Shown: positions 12,027 through 25,346, counted from the stretch's first letter. The stretch is DNA of 64,000 nt from Malania oleifera (GCF_029873635.1 NC_080419.1:78414931-78478930); one strand, 5' to 3'. The notes: generated from the letters alone by a model not told the origin. Numbers and translations are program-made.

Positions 12027-15000
12027 ACATACCAATTGTAATTTTATAGAAGGACCTGTTACTGGTATCAGTTTGAAAAGGGATTTGTCGGCCCACTCCA
12101 TAGCATCAAACTGGTTTCTTTTTGCTTTAATAATTCTTTTTATAGTTGTAGGAGGAGGAAGAACAGATGACACCATGCCAATATCATTATCATGCATAGA
12201 AATGGAAATAGGGAGGCTCTTCAGATTTGGGCATCCATATATGTGTATTTCTTGCAAATAGTCACTGACCATGCTCCCCTTATTACCACATATTAACCCC
12301 TGCAACTTGGGTAGATATCCTAACCACAATTCTTGTAATTTTGGGAACATGAACATGGAATTCTTGCTCCTTTCCTGATGCACCCCCTCTTCTTCTTCAT
12401 CTCCGTCTACCGCTGAAATGATATTCTCAATATTTTTACAGTCGTGCACAATCATAATCTCAAGGTTTTGGAGGTGTTTCTGTGCAAACCCAAAAGGAAA
12501 TATATACTTTACATTATGACATTCCGAAATGGACAATAGCTTAAGATTGGAAAAGCTTCCACTCGATACTGGCGACAGTGATTGTTCTAGTCCTCCCCTT
12601 CCAACTGCACCCTCCTGAAGCTTTAAGAGGGCTTTGAGGTTTTGCAAATCACGCACCACCAAGGTCTCTAGTTGTGGTAAAAATAAAGGCATAATATTAG
12701 AATCGGTGGTGGCAATGCAACAATTATTTGCCCACAAGTGGTGCATCCCTTGGCAGGACTCAATTTTACATCTCTCTAAATCCTCAGCATTCTTCAAAGA
12801 AGACGAAAAATCTAACAAGCTGCAGAAATCATTGCATCCCCTTAAAATCAACTCTTGGACATTTGAAGGGAGCATGAGGGATAATTCCCCCATTTCTGAA
12901 CTATTACGAACCCCACGATAATCTATACATAATTGTCTGCCAAATAGTATTTTTGGTAGCTGAAGAACATCCGTCGATAGGCAAAGGAAGTAGCGCTTCA
13001 AATTTTTCCAAGCCTCAGATTTTACATAATTTTTAAACTTGAGAGGGTCAAGGCCCCAGAGTTTGATACTTTCTAACTTTGTCAAGACAGAGAGTTGATC
13101 CACCTCCATATCTTTTCCTCCAACTCCAATGCACTGCAACTGCCTTAGCTTGGGGAGGACCTCCTTGCCCCCTCTTTCAGTTTGAGGAAACATCCATTTG
13201 ATGGACATACCGCACAATTCTAGGAATTTGAGGTCACATAATTCTTCGATGCCCATAAGAGCTCCACATTTTTCACTATTCTGAAGATCAAGTTTCCTTA
13301 ATTTTTTGAGTTGTGCCAGAGAAGGAACATATTTTAATTTTGGGCATCTTTTAAGCAATAGTGCTCTTAGGTTCGTCAAGCTTGAGAGGGAGTCAGGAAC
13401 ATGCTCAATGCTTGTACTAGACAAGTCTAAAACTGTCAAACTTGGCATACTTGCAAAAAAGATATTGGACATCTTTGTTAATCTTTCATTATCATTTAGC
13501 AGCAAAGTAGACAACAAAGGGCACATCGGCGAAGTAAAATCTTCCGCCCCTCTACCTAAGAAATTTCTCATTAATGAAATCCTCTCTAGACTCCCTTGCC
13601 AATTTCTATTATTTGGGAGCTCTTCTAGTTGGGCACCAGCTTTCACCATAAACATATGTTTATCCGATCTTGCAATATCAAGGGCCATGTCTCTTATCAC
13701 ATCATGCATCTTTACACAATTATGAGGGTGACTTACAGAACTTTGTAGTAAACATACATTTATGAGTTCATTCAATCTAGAGTGGCCTTGATTATATTAA
13801 TGCTGCCTAGTATCCATTTCATCTATTAGTCCCTCACAAATCCAATACCGTATCAATTCCACTATTGGAATGTCATGATCTTCAAGAAACAAGGCACAAT
13901 ACAAGAGACACTACTGCATCTTTTCATTCTTTAATCGATCATAACTAAATTTTAAGCGCTTATATACATTCTTTACATTCTGAGCAATATCTGGAGCATG
14001 TTGTTTCAATTCATCTAAAGCATTATTCCACTCATAAATGTCACACACTCCTATCAAGCTTCTAGCTACTGTGATAATTGCAAGGGGCAAACCAGCACAT
14101 TCTTTGGCAACAGATTTGGCAATTCTTTCCACTTCAGGATTAATAAGAACAGTGTGATGCCCTAATTTTTCCTTGAATAGACTCCAAGCTTCTTCAGTTG
14201 AGAGTGGCTCAACTTTGATAATTTTTTGGCACATTTGTTGACACACTTCTGATGACTGAGAAGTTATGATCAACTTCCCCTTGCTACCTTCATTAATAGG
14301 AATTCCCACACTCTCTATCGAAAAACTTTCCCATATATCATCTAAAATAAGGACAAATTTCTTTCTAGCATTCACTGCTTCCAACAACGTAGCTGCCCTT
14401 GTGATTTCGGGTTCATCCCCTTTAAAATCCACATTCAATTTTAATGCAATCTTATTTTGCAAGATATGAACACTTGATTCTTGAGATACAGTGACCCAAA
14501 ATATAGAACCAAAGACACGCGAATTTTCCAAGAGTCGGTTGTGGATGTGTGTTATTATGGTTGTTTTGCCCACTCCTCCCATTCCATAAACTCCCACACT
14601 TCTAATGTCCTCTTTCATCAACATTTCCCAAATCTTTTCAAGGTTTTTCTTGGCTGTAGCTTCACCTACTAGTTCTGCGCTAGGTAATGCAAGTCCTTTA
14701 TCTAAATATGTGTCGTTAACAACCCCATTAGGAAATATGCCCCTATCAAAAACTTCATTTACTTCTTTAGTAATATTCTCAATTGTTCTTAAGAACTTGG
14801 ATTGTGAGAAATATCTTCTTTTCTTAGCTACATGTTCTATTTTGTCAACTTCTCCTCTTTTGCTTTCTACACTTTTCAACCAATTTTCAACCTCTGCCTT
14901 GGGTTCCTTTTGAAACTGGTACTCAACATTCTCGAGTTCTTTTTTAATGTCCTTTTCTCGGCTAATCAACTTATCCATGTTCTCCTTTAACTTGTTCATA

Positions 15001-15101
15001 TTTTCTTGAAGAATTTGCTTATAGCTCCAACACTCTCCAATGGAATTGTATATACTCGTCACTAGCTCAATGCTCTTCAATATGTTCCCCCAAATATCCA
15101 T
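11961..15101 (-). pseudogene. CC-NBS-LRR disease-resistance gene with two in-frame stops
   Basis: This is an intracellular immune receptor of the non-TIR, RPS2/RPS5-like type. The ATG at 15101 (MDIWGNILKSIEL) directly follows TGCAG, a likely acceptor of a 5' UTR intron. A coiled coil (residues ~1-125) is followed by the P-loop GMGGVGKTT (173-181), kinase-2 FVLILDDIW (249-257), RNBS-B with TSQS in place of the usual TTR, GLPLAI (337-342), VKMHDVIRDMA (MHD 465-467) and leucine-rich repeats such as PSLTVLDLSSTSIEHVP. Length, about 1046 codons, is normal for the family. Stops occur at codon 397 (TAG, 13913-13911) and codon 435 (TAA, 13799-13797), both in the ARC/winged-helix part. The frame is otherwise unbroken. 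The C-terminus reads through a (TTA)n microsatellite as poly-leucine. It is probably a young pseudogene; stop read-through is the alternative. Confidence 0.92.
11994..12024. repeat. (AAT)n microsatellite inside the NBS-LRR reading frame
   Basis: About ten AAT units. On the minus strand they are read as consecutive TTA leucine codons near the C-terminus of the NBS-LRR frame. The original stop codon may have been displaced by this expansion. Confidence 0.95.
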
Positions 15102-15118
15102 CTGCACATTACATGTAT
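15102..15118 (-). promoter_or_regulatory. Probable 3' splice site before the NBS-LRR start codon
   Basis: The minus strand reads TACATGTAATGTGCAG and then the ATG. An AG immediately before the start codon, after an AT-rich stretch, suggests a 5' UTR intron. This context also favours the ATG at 15101 over a GTG two codons earlier. Confidence 0.4.
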
Positions 15119-16129
15119 AATTATCAAAGGGTGAGTGAGTTATGTGATGATATTTCGAATACTATAATTAAGATGAGAGCACTTCAAAAGAAGGTTGTGA
15201 ACTAATAACAAGTCATGTGTATAAAAACCATGAAGAAATTGATTTTTCCAAAAAGAAAATCAAACCATTATAGATAAATGTCCCGTGAGGCATACATAAT
15301 TCATAAAGTGTTCATTAATTTTCAGTTTTGGGCCTTCTAGCTTTTCAGAAAGCAAATTCCTTAAAAAAAAACTAATATTCTCTTTATCATTCCACCTAGA
15401 ATGAATGAAATTGCATTTAACGAATTTTGCCTTGCTTTTCCTATCTAGTTAACTGAATGGTGCATCGGTGCTTAAAATTCTCAGAAATTCTTTTTTTTTT
15501 TTTTAAATTCCACAAATCCTTTCTAATTGGTCTATCAACCAATACAATAGAAATAATAAATAAATACATTAAGTAAATAGGCAACAAACTAAGATTTTTC
15601 AAAAGTGTTATACTATGTTCATCTGGACAAGAAAATCATAATATCAGTTGCATGGATTATAAAATTTTAAATCAATTTATTATTACTTAACAATAATTTT
15701 CCTAGTAAATTATAATTAATGATTTTTAGTGGAATAAAAAGCATATTTTAAAGGCATAGACACAGAAATTATTAAAAATAAGAGCAAATATACCTTTTTA
15801 TAAGTATGAATAGTATAATCTAAACGAATAAAATGCAGAGCTTACGAGCTTTAAGGACGTAACGGCAGGAGAAGCAAATGACAACGGCGGGTATAGGGAA
15901 AGGAAAGCCACACTGGCAAGCTGTCTCCTGCAATTTCAAATACAAAAACACCACACGGATCCGTGCCCCTAGCGGATTCGCACGGGCCAGCAGCAAACAA
16001 GAACAACTCAAATAAAAGGAGTTGGAGGCCGAAATCAAAAGCAGTCCAGTACTGGCCAGACTAAAAGATTAAGCCCACATTAAAGAGCATGCAATGGAGG
16101 CCCAAGCCAGGAAACAGCAGCCCCAGCTA
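15119..16129. other. Region upstream of the NBS-LRR gene
   Basis: AT-rich up to about 15820, then a GC-richer stretch (15840-16129) that might hold a non-coding first exon of the NBS-LRR gene. On the minus strand a GTAAGC donor-like site sits near 15843. No coding sequence is supported. Confidence 0.35.
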
Positions 16130-18990
16130 GTAGTCCGAACACTAACCCGGTGCATTTCAGATCACAACCCGGTTTTATTAGATTGTGGAGGAAATAAGCG
16201 GAGCAGAGTTCCATTCAGATTTGACAACAGCTGACTCATGTTGGAAGATTTTGAGAAGAAAATAGAAGAGTGGTGGAAGTCCCTTGATTTTAAAGGGAGA
16301 CAGGAACTGAAGGCTTTGAGGGGACGTTTAAAAAAACATAGAGAAGGGAGCATTCATCCAAAGAATTATTGGAGAAAGACACAGTGCGAAAGGAACTAGA
16401 TACTTGGAACAGTAAGGTAGAGAAGAGGCCTTTATGCGAGCAATATAAAGTGTTGAAAGAGAAGGCGACTAGAAAGTTTTTGCAATGGTTGGATCAGGAA
16501 GAAGCTTCATGGAGACTCTGATCCTGGGAACTATGGTTGAAGAATGGAGATAAGAACACTAGTTATTTTAACAGGGGTGGCAGCTTTGCACAAGAAAAAA
16601 ACATTCATTTCACGGTTGCGCATTAAGAATAAGATTTGAACGAAGATTGAAGATATTAAGTCTAAAGCTTCAAATTTTTTTCAGAAATTTGCTGCAAGAA
16701 CCTTATATGTGGAGGCCCCAAATTGAAGGGGGAAGGCTTCAATACACTGCCAGAATACTGCAGGAAGCACCTCGAAAGCACTTTCTCAGAGGAGGAAATT
16801 TGGAGTGCCATTGCAGCATTGAATGGAGACAAAGCGCCCGGTCCGGCTTCCAGGAATTTTATGTATACGAGAGGTTTGAAAGAAGTCTGAATGCCACCAT
16901 CATTGTAAAAGGAGGGGCCGAGAATATTAACAAAGAAACTATGGGCCCATTAGCCTTGTCGGCATCTTTTACAAAATTCTTGTGAAGGTCTCTTATCAAT
17001 CAGGCTTAAGGAGGTTCTACCATTGATCGTTTCCAAACAATAGGTAGCTTTTGTAGCTGGAAGATAGATATTGAATGTTGCATTATAACAAACGAAAGTA
17101 TAGATTTTTTAAAGAGAAAGAAAGTCAATAGCAAGCTTCCCTTGCAAACTCAATCTAGAGAAGGCCATGGACCATGCGAATTCGGATTGTCTTATTGATA
17201 TTATGAGAATTATAGGGTTCGGTGAAAAATGGAGGAGCTGGATCCAATAGTGTATCTCCACGGATTCCTTTTCAGTTTTGATTAATGGAGAGGCTTCTGG
17301 ATATTTCAAAAACTCCAAGGATTTGAGGCTGGGTGATCCACTTTCGTCATTCTTTTTTATCATCATAATGGAAGCTTTCTCAAAAATGATTTTCAAAACC
17401 ACGACTAAAAACTTGTTGACGAAAGTTAGTATCCACAACTCGAAAGATTCCATTATTTTATCACACCTCTTGTTTGCGGATGACATGTTGGTTTTTTGCA
17501 GTAACTCTCCATATAAATTTAGGAATTTACGAGTCATCCTCTTGTGCTTTGAAGTGGTTGCGAGGCTAAAAGTTATTCTCTCTAAGAGCCTTATTAATTT
17601 TCCCGATTGGAGTTATGAAGGGCATGGAGATGATTGTTGATATCTTCAACTGCAAACTGGGTTCCTTTCCCACGTCATACCTAGGCTTCCCCTTGGGGGC
17701 TAATTCAATATTTCGACATATTTTGGATCCAATAGAGGGAAAAAATGGTGCGGAAGTTGGCAATGTGGAAAACAAATTGTTTATCCTTGGAATGTAGATT
17801 GACACTCATTAATTCTATTCTTGCTAATCAACCTATCTATTTCATGTCTATTCTACCCATGCCAAAGATGGTTATTTATGCATTAGAAAATCTGCAGAGG
17901 AATTTCATTTGGAAAGGATTTGAGGAGAAATAAAAATACCCTCTTGTGAAATGGAATTTAGTGGTGCACCCTAAATCTCAAGGTGGATTGGGCATCAAGA
18001 AGTTGGAGCTTATGAATAATGCTTTAATAGGAAAAAGGATACGGCGATTTTGTAGGGAGGATACGACCCTTTGGAAATTGGTGATTTGCATAAAATACAT
18101 ATACAATACCCTTGACTGTTTCCCAATAACCTTGGCAGGAAGCAGGATGGGGCTTATGGAAGAATTTTTTCAATCTAGAGGCAACCATGAGGGATTACAC
18201 CACAGTGAAGATCGGAGATGGAAGTAGATCAAAAAAATTCTGAAAAGATAAATGGCTTGCTAACACTTCACTCCAAGAACTCTACCCCAATCTTTTTCTT
18301 CTGGCTAGAAGAAAGGAAGCTAGAGTGACTGAAATTATGAGCATTTCCAATAATAGCATGGTTTGGGATCTATATTTTGTTATATTGGTCAAAGGAAAGG
18401 AGGTAAATCAAATGATTGAACTACTTAACGTAGTATATGACACACACATAAGTAGAGAGGAATCTGACTCCTACTCATAGGTCTTACTAATGCTCAAGTT
18501 TTAGCATATATAAATCCCTTACTCACAAGGATTCATGTCCTAGCTGAAGGGCTCCTTAAAAAAATGTGGAATACCTTTAGTATATTCTGCTGGCTGCATT
18601 CAACAAAAAAATTCTGACAACTCACAATTTGCAAAAAAGAGAATGGACTATAGTCTCAAGGTGCGCTTTGTCTAAGAAAGACAATGGAGTAGACCATATT
18701 TTTATACACTATCTTTTTAGCAGGAAGATGTGGCAAACCTTAGTATGGCAAAAATTGCATCTACAATAGGTGATGCCAATGGATCTAGCTTCAGTATTCT
18801 GTGCCTCGAACTTCTCTAAACACTGGAGGGTTTATCAGAAATCTCAAATTGGCCATCTCGACAGCATTTTGTTGGGAAATGTGGAAGGAGAGAGATAAGA
18901 GAATCTTTAGGGAGAAATACTAAGATTTATCAATGGTTCTACATAGATATGCCTTTCAACCTGGAGGTCGGCCTGGTCAAAGTGGAATTT
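16130..18990 (+). mobile_element. LINE (L1-type), 5'-truncated and degenerate ORF2
   Basis: The plus strand starts inside the endonuclease domain (LTRCISDHNPVLLDCGG near 16150). It passes through the linker (block NGDKNTSYFN near 16550) into the reverse transcriptase. RT blocks seen are GPISLVG-like (16940), KLNLEKA-like (17145), LRLGDPLSSFFFII (17325-17366) and the catalytic HLLFADDMLVFC (17463-17500). Then come FPTSYLGFPLG (17668), KWNLVVHPKSQGGLGIKKL (17948) and a zinc-binding region ending in a WKERDK-like block near 18880. Many frameshifts and stops separate these pieces, so it is inactive. It runs into the copia element at about 18990-19076 without a clear poly(A) tail. Confidence 0.85.
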
Positions 18991-19077
18991 CATAGGATAA
19001 AACAGAGTAGACATAGTTGGTACGTACTATTCATCCTAGGCCTTTTGCTTTGTTGGTTGCTATTGAATATATAGAAG

Positions 19078-19788
19078 ATGGCAGAAACTAGTGCAGCAGT
19101 AGAAGAAACTCTGTCCACACGAACTCCAACCCCTTCGGCTTCAACATCATCATCGAAGACGATAGCTAATGCTCGGTTTGAGGTGGAGAAATTTGATGGT
19201 ACCAATAATTTTGGTATGTGGCAATGTGAGGTGATGGACATCGTGTATCAACAAGAACTAGATATTGCTTTGGATGATAAACCAGTAGATATGGGTGACA
19301 GAGATTGGAAAAAGATCAATGGTCAGGCATGTGGTACAATTCGTCTGTGGCTCGCCAAAAATCAGAAATACTGTGTTATGAGGGAGACATCTGCAAAGAA
19401 ATTGTGGAAGACATTGGAAGATACATTTATGACCAAGAGTCTGGAAAATCGGCTCTATTTGAAAAAGAAATTGTTTCGCTTCCAATATCAACCAGGTATT
19501 TCGATTAATGACCACATAAATGCTTTCAATAAAATTTTGGCCGATTTGTTAAATTTGGATGAAAAGGTGAAGGATGAGGATAAAGCCATATTGTTATTGA
19601 ATTCTCTCTCTGATGAGTATGAACATTTGACCACCACTTTATTGTATGGGAAAGATAAAGTTACTTATGATGTTGTTTGTACTGCATTGATTAGTACTGA
19701 ATACAGAAAGAAGGATCAGAGGGGAAACAGCAGAAGCACTAACAATAAAGGGACGTTCTCAGAGTCATATGCCTGGAAGGAAGAGTAA
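19078..19788 (+). pseudogene. gag part of the copia element
   Basis: 236 codons begin MAETSAAVEETL, in an A-rich start context. The region holds the copia gag (UBN2-like) domain with WQCEVMDIVYQQELDIAL, RLWLAKNQKY, LYLKKKLFRFQY and LLNSLSDEYEHLTTTLLYG. The CCHC knuckle (CAFCRERGHWKKDC, near 19840) follows just downstream. In family members this protein forms the capsid of the cytoplasmic particle. Confidence 0.85.
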
Positions 19789-20002
19789 ATCTCATGGGAG
19801 GAGTAAATCTCGTGGGAGACCTGCTAAAGATGAATGCGCCTTTTGTCGTGAGAGAGGGCATTGGAAGAAAGATTGCCCTAAATTATAGCACAAGAATAAG
19901 GGCAAAGCACATTCTAATGCCAATATAGCCAATGAAGATGGAAGTGAGTCAAATTTTTCTCTTATTGGAACATCTTCGTCACATTATATTGGTGAGTGGA
20001 TT

Positions 20003-23000
20003 TTGGATTCTGGTTGTTCCTATTACATGTGTCCCAATAGGGAATGGTTTTCTAATTTTGAAGAATTAGATGGTGGGGTTGTTTTTATAGGAAATGATAA
20101 TACTTGTAAAACAACTGGAATAGGATCAATACAGTTGAAATGTCAAGATGGAACTATTAAGACCTTGACTGATGTTAGATATGTTCCAAACCTAAAGAAG
20201 AATATGATTTCATTGGGTGCCTTAGAATCTAAAGGGTTCACTATCACTTTGAAAGATGGAACCTTAAAGATTAAATCAGGTGCGCTAGTGGTGATGAAAG
20301 GAATAAGGAAAAATAACTTGTATTATTTACAAGGTAATACAGTTATTGGCTCAGCAGCTGTTGTTTTTGAGAAAGATGCAGGTTCAAATACAACCAAGTT
20401 ATGGCATATGCGATTAGCACATGTAGGAGAAAAATATTTACAACAATTAGCTAAGCGAGGTTTGTTAAAAGGTGCAAAGGTGTGCAAACTTGAATTTTGT
20501 GAGCATTGCATTATGAGAAAACAAACTAGAGTGAAATTTGGCACAGCAATCCACCAGACTGAAGGTATTCTAGACTACATCCATACAGATGTATGGGGGC
20601 CCACAAAAATGGCTTCGTTGGGTGGTATGCATTATTTTGTCACTTTTGTTGATGATTTTTCTAGAAAAGTTTGGGTGTATTCTATGAAGCATAAAAATGA
20701 AGTGTGATATTTTCCTTAAGTGGAAAAAATTAGTTGAAACTCAAACTGGCAAAAAGATTAAACGGCTTAGATCAGATAATGGTGGTGAATACACGAGTGA
20801 CCCATTTATGAAGATATGTCAGGATGAAGGTATTGCTCGACACTTCACAGTTCGAAATACACCACAGCAGAATGGGGTGGCAGAGCGTATGAATCGGACT
20901 TTGCTGGAGAAAGTTCGATGTATGTTGTCTAATGCTGGGTTAGACAAAAGGTTTTGGGCTGAGGCTGTTAAATATACGTGTCATCTCATCAATCGTCTAC
21001 CATCATCTGCAATAGGGGGGAAAACACCCTATGAGGTATGGTCTGGAAAGCCTGCTAGTGATTATGATTCTTTACATGTATTTGGTACTATGGCTTATTA
21101 TCATGTTAAAGAATCTAAGTTGGACCCAAGAGCCAAGAAAGCAATATTCTTGGGGATAAGTGCAGGAGTCAAAGGATACCGTCTTTGGTGTCTAGAGATG
21201 AAAAAAATTATTTTAAGTAGAGATGTAACTTTTGATGAACTTGCGATGATGAAGAAAACAATACGCAAGGAGTCACGAGTTGAAGAGAAGACCATTGGTA
21301 CTCAACAACAGGTGGAGGTTGAGACAATTTTGGGAAACCCAGTGAGAAATGAGACTACACAAGGTAACTCTCCAGTTATGGTGGGGAATAGTGTACAAGA
21401 AGAGGAGATTTCAATTTGAGAATCTTCACAGCAACAAGAATCAATTGTTTCTCAAAGGCCAAGACGAGAAATTCGAAAACCTACTCGGTATACTGATATG
21501 GTGGCCCATGCACTTCCAGTTGTGGATGATAATATTCCTTACACTTTCAAAGAAGCAATGAGGAATTCTGAATCAGACAAGTGGAAAAAAGCAATAGATG
21601 AAGAAATGCAATCTCTTTATCAGAATCGGACTTGGGAGCTAGCCCAGCTGCCTAAGTGTAAGAAAGCGATTGGTTGTAAATGGGTTAATGTAAAGAAAGA
21701 AGGATTTCCATATGCAAATAATGTTCGCTTCAAAGCTAGATTGGTAGCTAAGGGCTACGCATAGAAGGAAGACATTGATTATAATGAGGTATTTTCTCTA
21801 GTTGTTAAACATTCTTCCATTCGAATTTTGTTGGCTTTGGTAGCACAATTTGATCTTGAACTAGTTCAACTCGATGTAAAAACTGCATTTTTACATGGTG
21901 ATTTGGAAGAGGAAATCTATATGACTCAGCCAAATGGATTTCAGGTTGCTGGAAAAGAAAATTGGGTATGTAAACTGGGTAAATCGTTGTATGGTTTAAA
22001 ACAGTCTCCAAGACAGTGGTACAAACGATTTCATCAGTTTATGATGGGTTAGAAGTACATAAGAAATAAACATGATCATTGTGTTTATTTTCGCAGACTA
22101 CAAAACGGATCTTTTATATATTTACTCTTGTATGTTGATGATATGTTGATAGCTTCAAAGAATAGGGAAGAAATCAACAAATTGAAAAGTCAGTTAAATC
22201 AAGAATTTGAGATGAAAGATCTTGGTGAAGCAAAGAAGATACTTGGCATGGAGATTCGCAGAGACAGAATGAGAAGAAGAGTTAGTTTGTCTCAGAAATA
22301 GTATTTGAAGAAGGTAGTACAGAGTTTTGGCATGTCTGAGCAGTCAAAACCAGTAAGCACTCCTCTTGATCCTCATTTCAAACTTAGTGCTGATTTATCT
22401 CCTAAATCAGATGAGGAACGTAAATATATGTCAGAGGTTCCTTATGCAAGTGCTGTTGGTAGTCTGATGTATGCAATGGTTTATACTAGACCTGATATTC
22501 CACAAGCTGTTAGTATAGTGAGCAGGTATATGCATGATCCGGGTAAAGGACATTGGCAAGCTGTGAAATGAATTTTGAGATATATTATGAATACGATTGA
22601 TATTGGTATAGTATTTGAGAAAAATAATACTATTGAACAACGTTTTGTTGGATATGTGGATTCGTGTTTTGCAGGTGATTTGGATAAACGTCGATTAACG
22701 ACTAAATATATTTTACATTTGCTAATGGTCCAGTGAGTTGGAGGTCTACCTTACAGTCTACCATTGCCTTGTCTACAACAGAAGTAGAGTACATGACAGC
22801 TTCAGAGGCTGTTAAGGAAGTTATTTGGTTGCAAGGTTTACTTGAAAATTTGGGAGTTGTACAGAAGCACATTGTTGTGTTCTGTGATAGTCAAAGTGCT
22901 ATTCATTTGGCAAAGAACCAAGTCTACCATGCACGAACGAAGCATATCGACGTTCGGTTTCATTTTATGTGGGATATTATTGATGGAGGCAAGATACTTC

Positions 23001-23107
23001 TTCAGAAGATTGCTACAACTAAAAATCCCGCAGATATGTTGACAAAGATTATGACAACAATCAAGTTCAAATATTGTTTGGACTTGATCAATATCCTACA
23101 AATCTAA
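20003..23107 (+). pseudogene. pol part of the copia element (PR-INT-RT-RH)
   Basis: Protease active site WILDSGCSYYM (~20000) is followed by the GAG-pre-integrase block LWHMRLAHVGEKYLQQL. The integrase core has HTDVWGPTKMASLGG, VTFVDDFSRKVWVY and NTPQQNGVAERMNRTL, and the copia block GKTPYEVWSGKP follows it. Reverse transcriptase has TWELAQLPKCKKAIGCKWV, VQLDVKTAFLHGDLEEEIYM, SLYGLKQSPRQWYKRF and YVDDM-type sequence. RNase H has ALSTTEVEYMTASEA and ends with NPADMLTK. All expected domains are present, but in several frames, so it is inactive. Confidence 0.88.
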
Positions 23108-23195
23108 GTATTTTTGGAAGGCGCCGATGATGTGGAACTCCTGAAAATGTTGGTAACTGAAAATTTTGTTGAATTTATCGTCAAGGTGGAGATTT

Positions 23196-23558
23196 GTTGT
23201 TTTTTTGTCCCACATTGGTAGAATACTTCCACCTTAGTATAAAAGGTGGTTTTGAATTTTTTATATTATTTGTCCCACATTGGAGAGAAGTGTTTTTTAG
23301 ACTTGAGGTTGAAGCTATATAAAGAGCTCAACTCTTCATTTGTAAAACACACCTCAAATTTGTACTTTGTCAAGAAGTAGTGGATTGATCATCGGCACCC
23401 GAGGACGTAGGTAATTCTATACCGAATCTCGTAAATTTCTTATCTTGTTCTTTTTTATTGCTTTATTATTAGTTTCTGCATTGCTTTAATTTCTTTTATA
23501 TTCAATAGCAATAGTTGTAGTATTAGTGTTTGGCACAAGTGGGGTGCCCGGCACAACA
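23196..23558 (+). repeat. 3' LTR of the copia element
   Basis: The 363-bp segment starts TGTTG and ends CAACA. It follows a purine-rich tract (AAGGTGGAGATT). It contains a TATA-like CTATATAAAG near 23313 and two copies of TTGTCCCACATTGG. No partner LTR is seen upstream. Confidence 0.8.
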
Positions 23559-25346
23559 GTCTATTGATCTTTATCTTTATCTTTGTCTTTGTTACTCCAC
23601 AAGAAGTTTCAAGCTTCTAGTTTGTTTCTCCCTCCTTTATCACTATTAATGATATTACATTTTCTCAAAAAGATGTCCTTATATTTTAAAAGTGGGAATA
23701 TTACTAAACAAAAAAAAATAGATAAAATTATATTTAGAAAATATATCTTTGTTAGATATTTTAAATGTTGGAACCTAAATAATGAAAGAACATTGGAATA
23801 AAAAAATTGAAAAAAACTATGAGTAATGTAAAACATCTTGTGGACAAAAGTATCTTTATCTTTTGAAAATAAAACTAAAATTTCCTCAAAGAAAACTATT
23901 TATGGTAGTTTAGATGGTGTAAATCAAGTTATGGACAAAAGCTTCCTAATCTTTTAAAAGTGAGATTAAATATTCCCCAAAATTTGTATACTATATGTAA
24001 TAGTATAGATAGTGTAAAAATATATTTCGAATAAAACAAATAAATTTATATGATATATTTTTTTTAAATTTATTTTGAAGTATCCAACATCATTTGAATA
24101 AATAATAATATAATTTTAAAAATAAAATTATAGATCAAGAAATACTTGCAGAAAACAAATTTCAATTTTATTTGAAATTCTAAAAGTGATTAATTGATCA
24201 TAAAGTAAATAGAAAATAGTAAGTATAAAAACATTATGTAGAAAATCTCTATTTAGAAATTTTAATAAATTTCACAATATTTTTAAAATAAAGAAGTCAA
24301 AATAGAGATTTTTTATACAATAAGAATAGTAAAAATATATATTTATTAATATTTTACCCATAATGATGTATAAATATTAAAAGTTAATGTTTTGCATAAT
24401 TTTAATTAGGGGATTCATTTCATATATCATAAATTATATTTTAAAGAAATTTCTTATCCTTGTATTTACATGGTGTTATAATCGTATTTCACATCAATAT
24501 TTGTCTTTTATAATTTTTTTAAAAATGTACATGTTTTTTATGAATAATATTGACTGCTTTTATTTTAATATTTTTTAAATAAATTATAAAATTAAATTAT
24601 TTATTTATAAGATATATCTAAATTTTATTTAAAATTATATAAATATTTTACACAATATTATTTACGTGAAACGCATGTGACATCTTCATGAATATAGATA
24701 AAAGTATGAAAAGTACATAAAATGGTTTTGTAGACTAAACTATTACTATTTTTAAAAGTAGGGAAAATATTTGTAAAAGAATTTAAATTCAATAAAATTT
24801 AGAAAAAAAACTAGAAATTTTATTTTTAATTATTATGATTTTCATATAAACAAATATTTGATTTAAAAAATAAACTAAATTTAATGGTATTATAAATGTT
24901 AAATAAAACACATATGCAAAATAAAATTGTTGAATTCCTCTAACATCTTGGTAAATTATGGTAAAATGTCTAACATATAGTTTAGATAGACACTAATATA
25001 AATTCGAAAGAATAAATTTTAGAAATAAAATTGTAGACTAGAAGCACAAGCTTAATAATAAAATGTAAATATATTTGAAATTAAAAAAAATCATTAAAAA
25101 ATAAGAGTTATAAGATCTCATTAATTGATAATTAAGTAAATAAAAATAGCAATTATAGAGAATTTAGGTGTCAAGTCAAAATTTAGAAATTGTACTAAAC
25201 TTATAGATAATTTTTATTAGAAGAGAGAAAAAAAAAAAGAATGGAAAATATTTATGGATTTTTAAAATTTTTTATCCAATATGTTACATAAATATTAAAA
25301 TTTAATACACGAAAACTTTTAGTTAGAATATTCCTATTATATCATA
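23559..25346. repeat. AT-rich host DNA with a diverged duplication
   Basis: No gene is seen. The stretch 24100-24490 resembles 25000-25346 plus 34846-34900; shared blocks include GATAATTAAGTAAATA/GATCATAAAGTAAATAG and CATAAATATTAAAA. The Tat-type element at 25347-34845 sits inside the second copy. The continuation on both sides independently supports the insertion point. Confidence 0.55.

Larger units (their letters stand above)
19076..23558 (+). mobile_element. Ty1/copia element (Tork-like), 5' incomplete, broken
   Basis: The parts in order are gag (19078), CCHC knuckle, protease, integrase, reverse transcriptase, RNase H (to about 23107), purine-rich tract (23182-23195) and 3' LTR (23196-23558). 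Integrase lying before reverse transcriptase is the copia order. The gag opening (FEVEKFDGTNNFGMWQ) resembles Tork/Tnt1-type elements. No 5' LTR or primer binding site is visible before the gag; LINE sequence lies there instead. The coding part is broken about half a dozen times, so it is a fossil of moderate age. Confidence 0.9.

Noticed and set aside
13306-13725. 139-codon plus-strand frame opposite the NBS-LRR
   Set aside because: Shadow of the LRR coding frame on the other strand; reads as a mirror of leucine-rich codons.
15820-16038. 72-codon minus-strand frame upstream of the NBS-LRR gene
   Set aside because: No domain and no link to the NBS-LRR frame; at most a non-coding first exon lies here.
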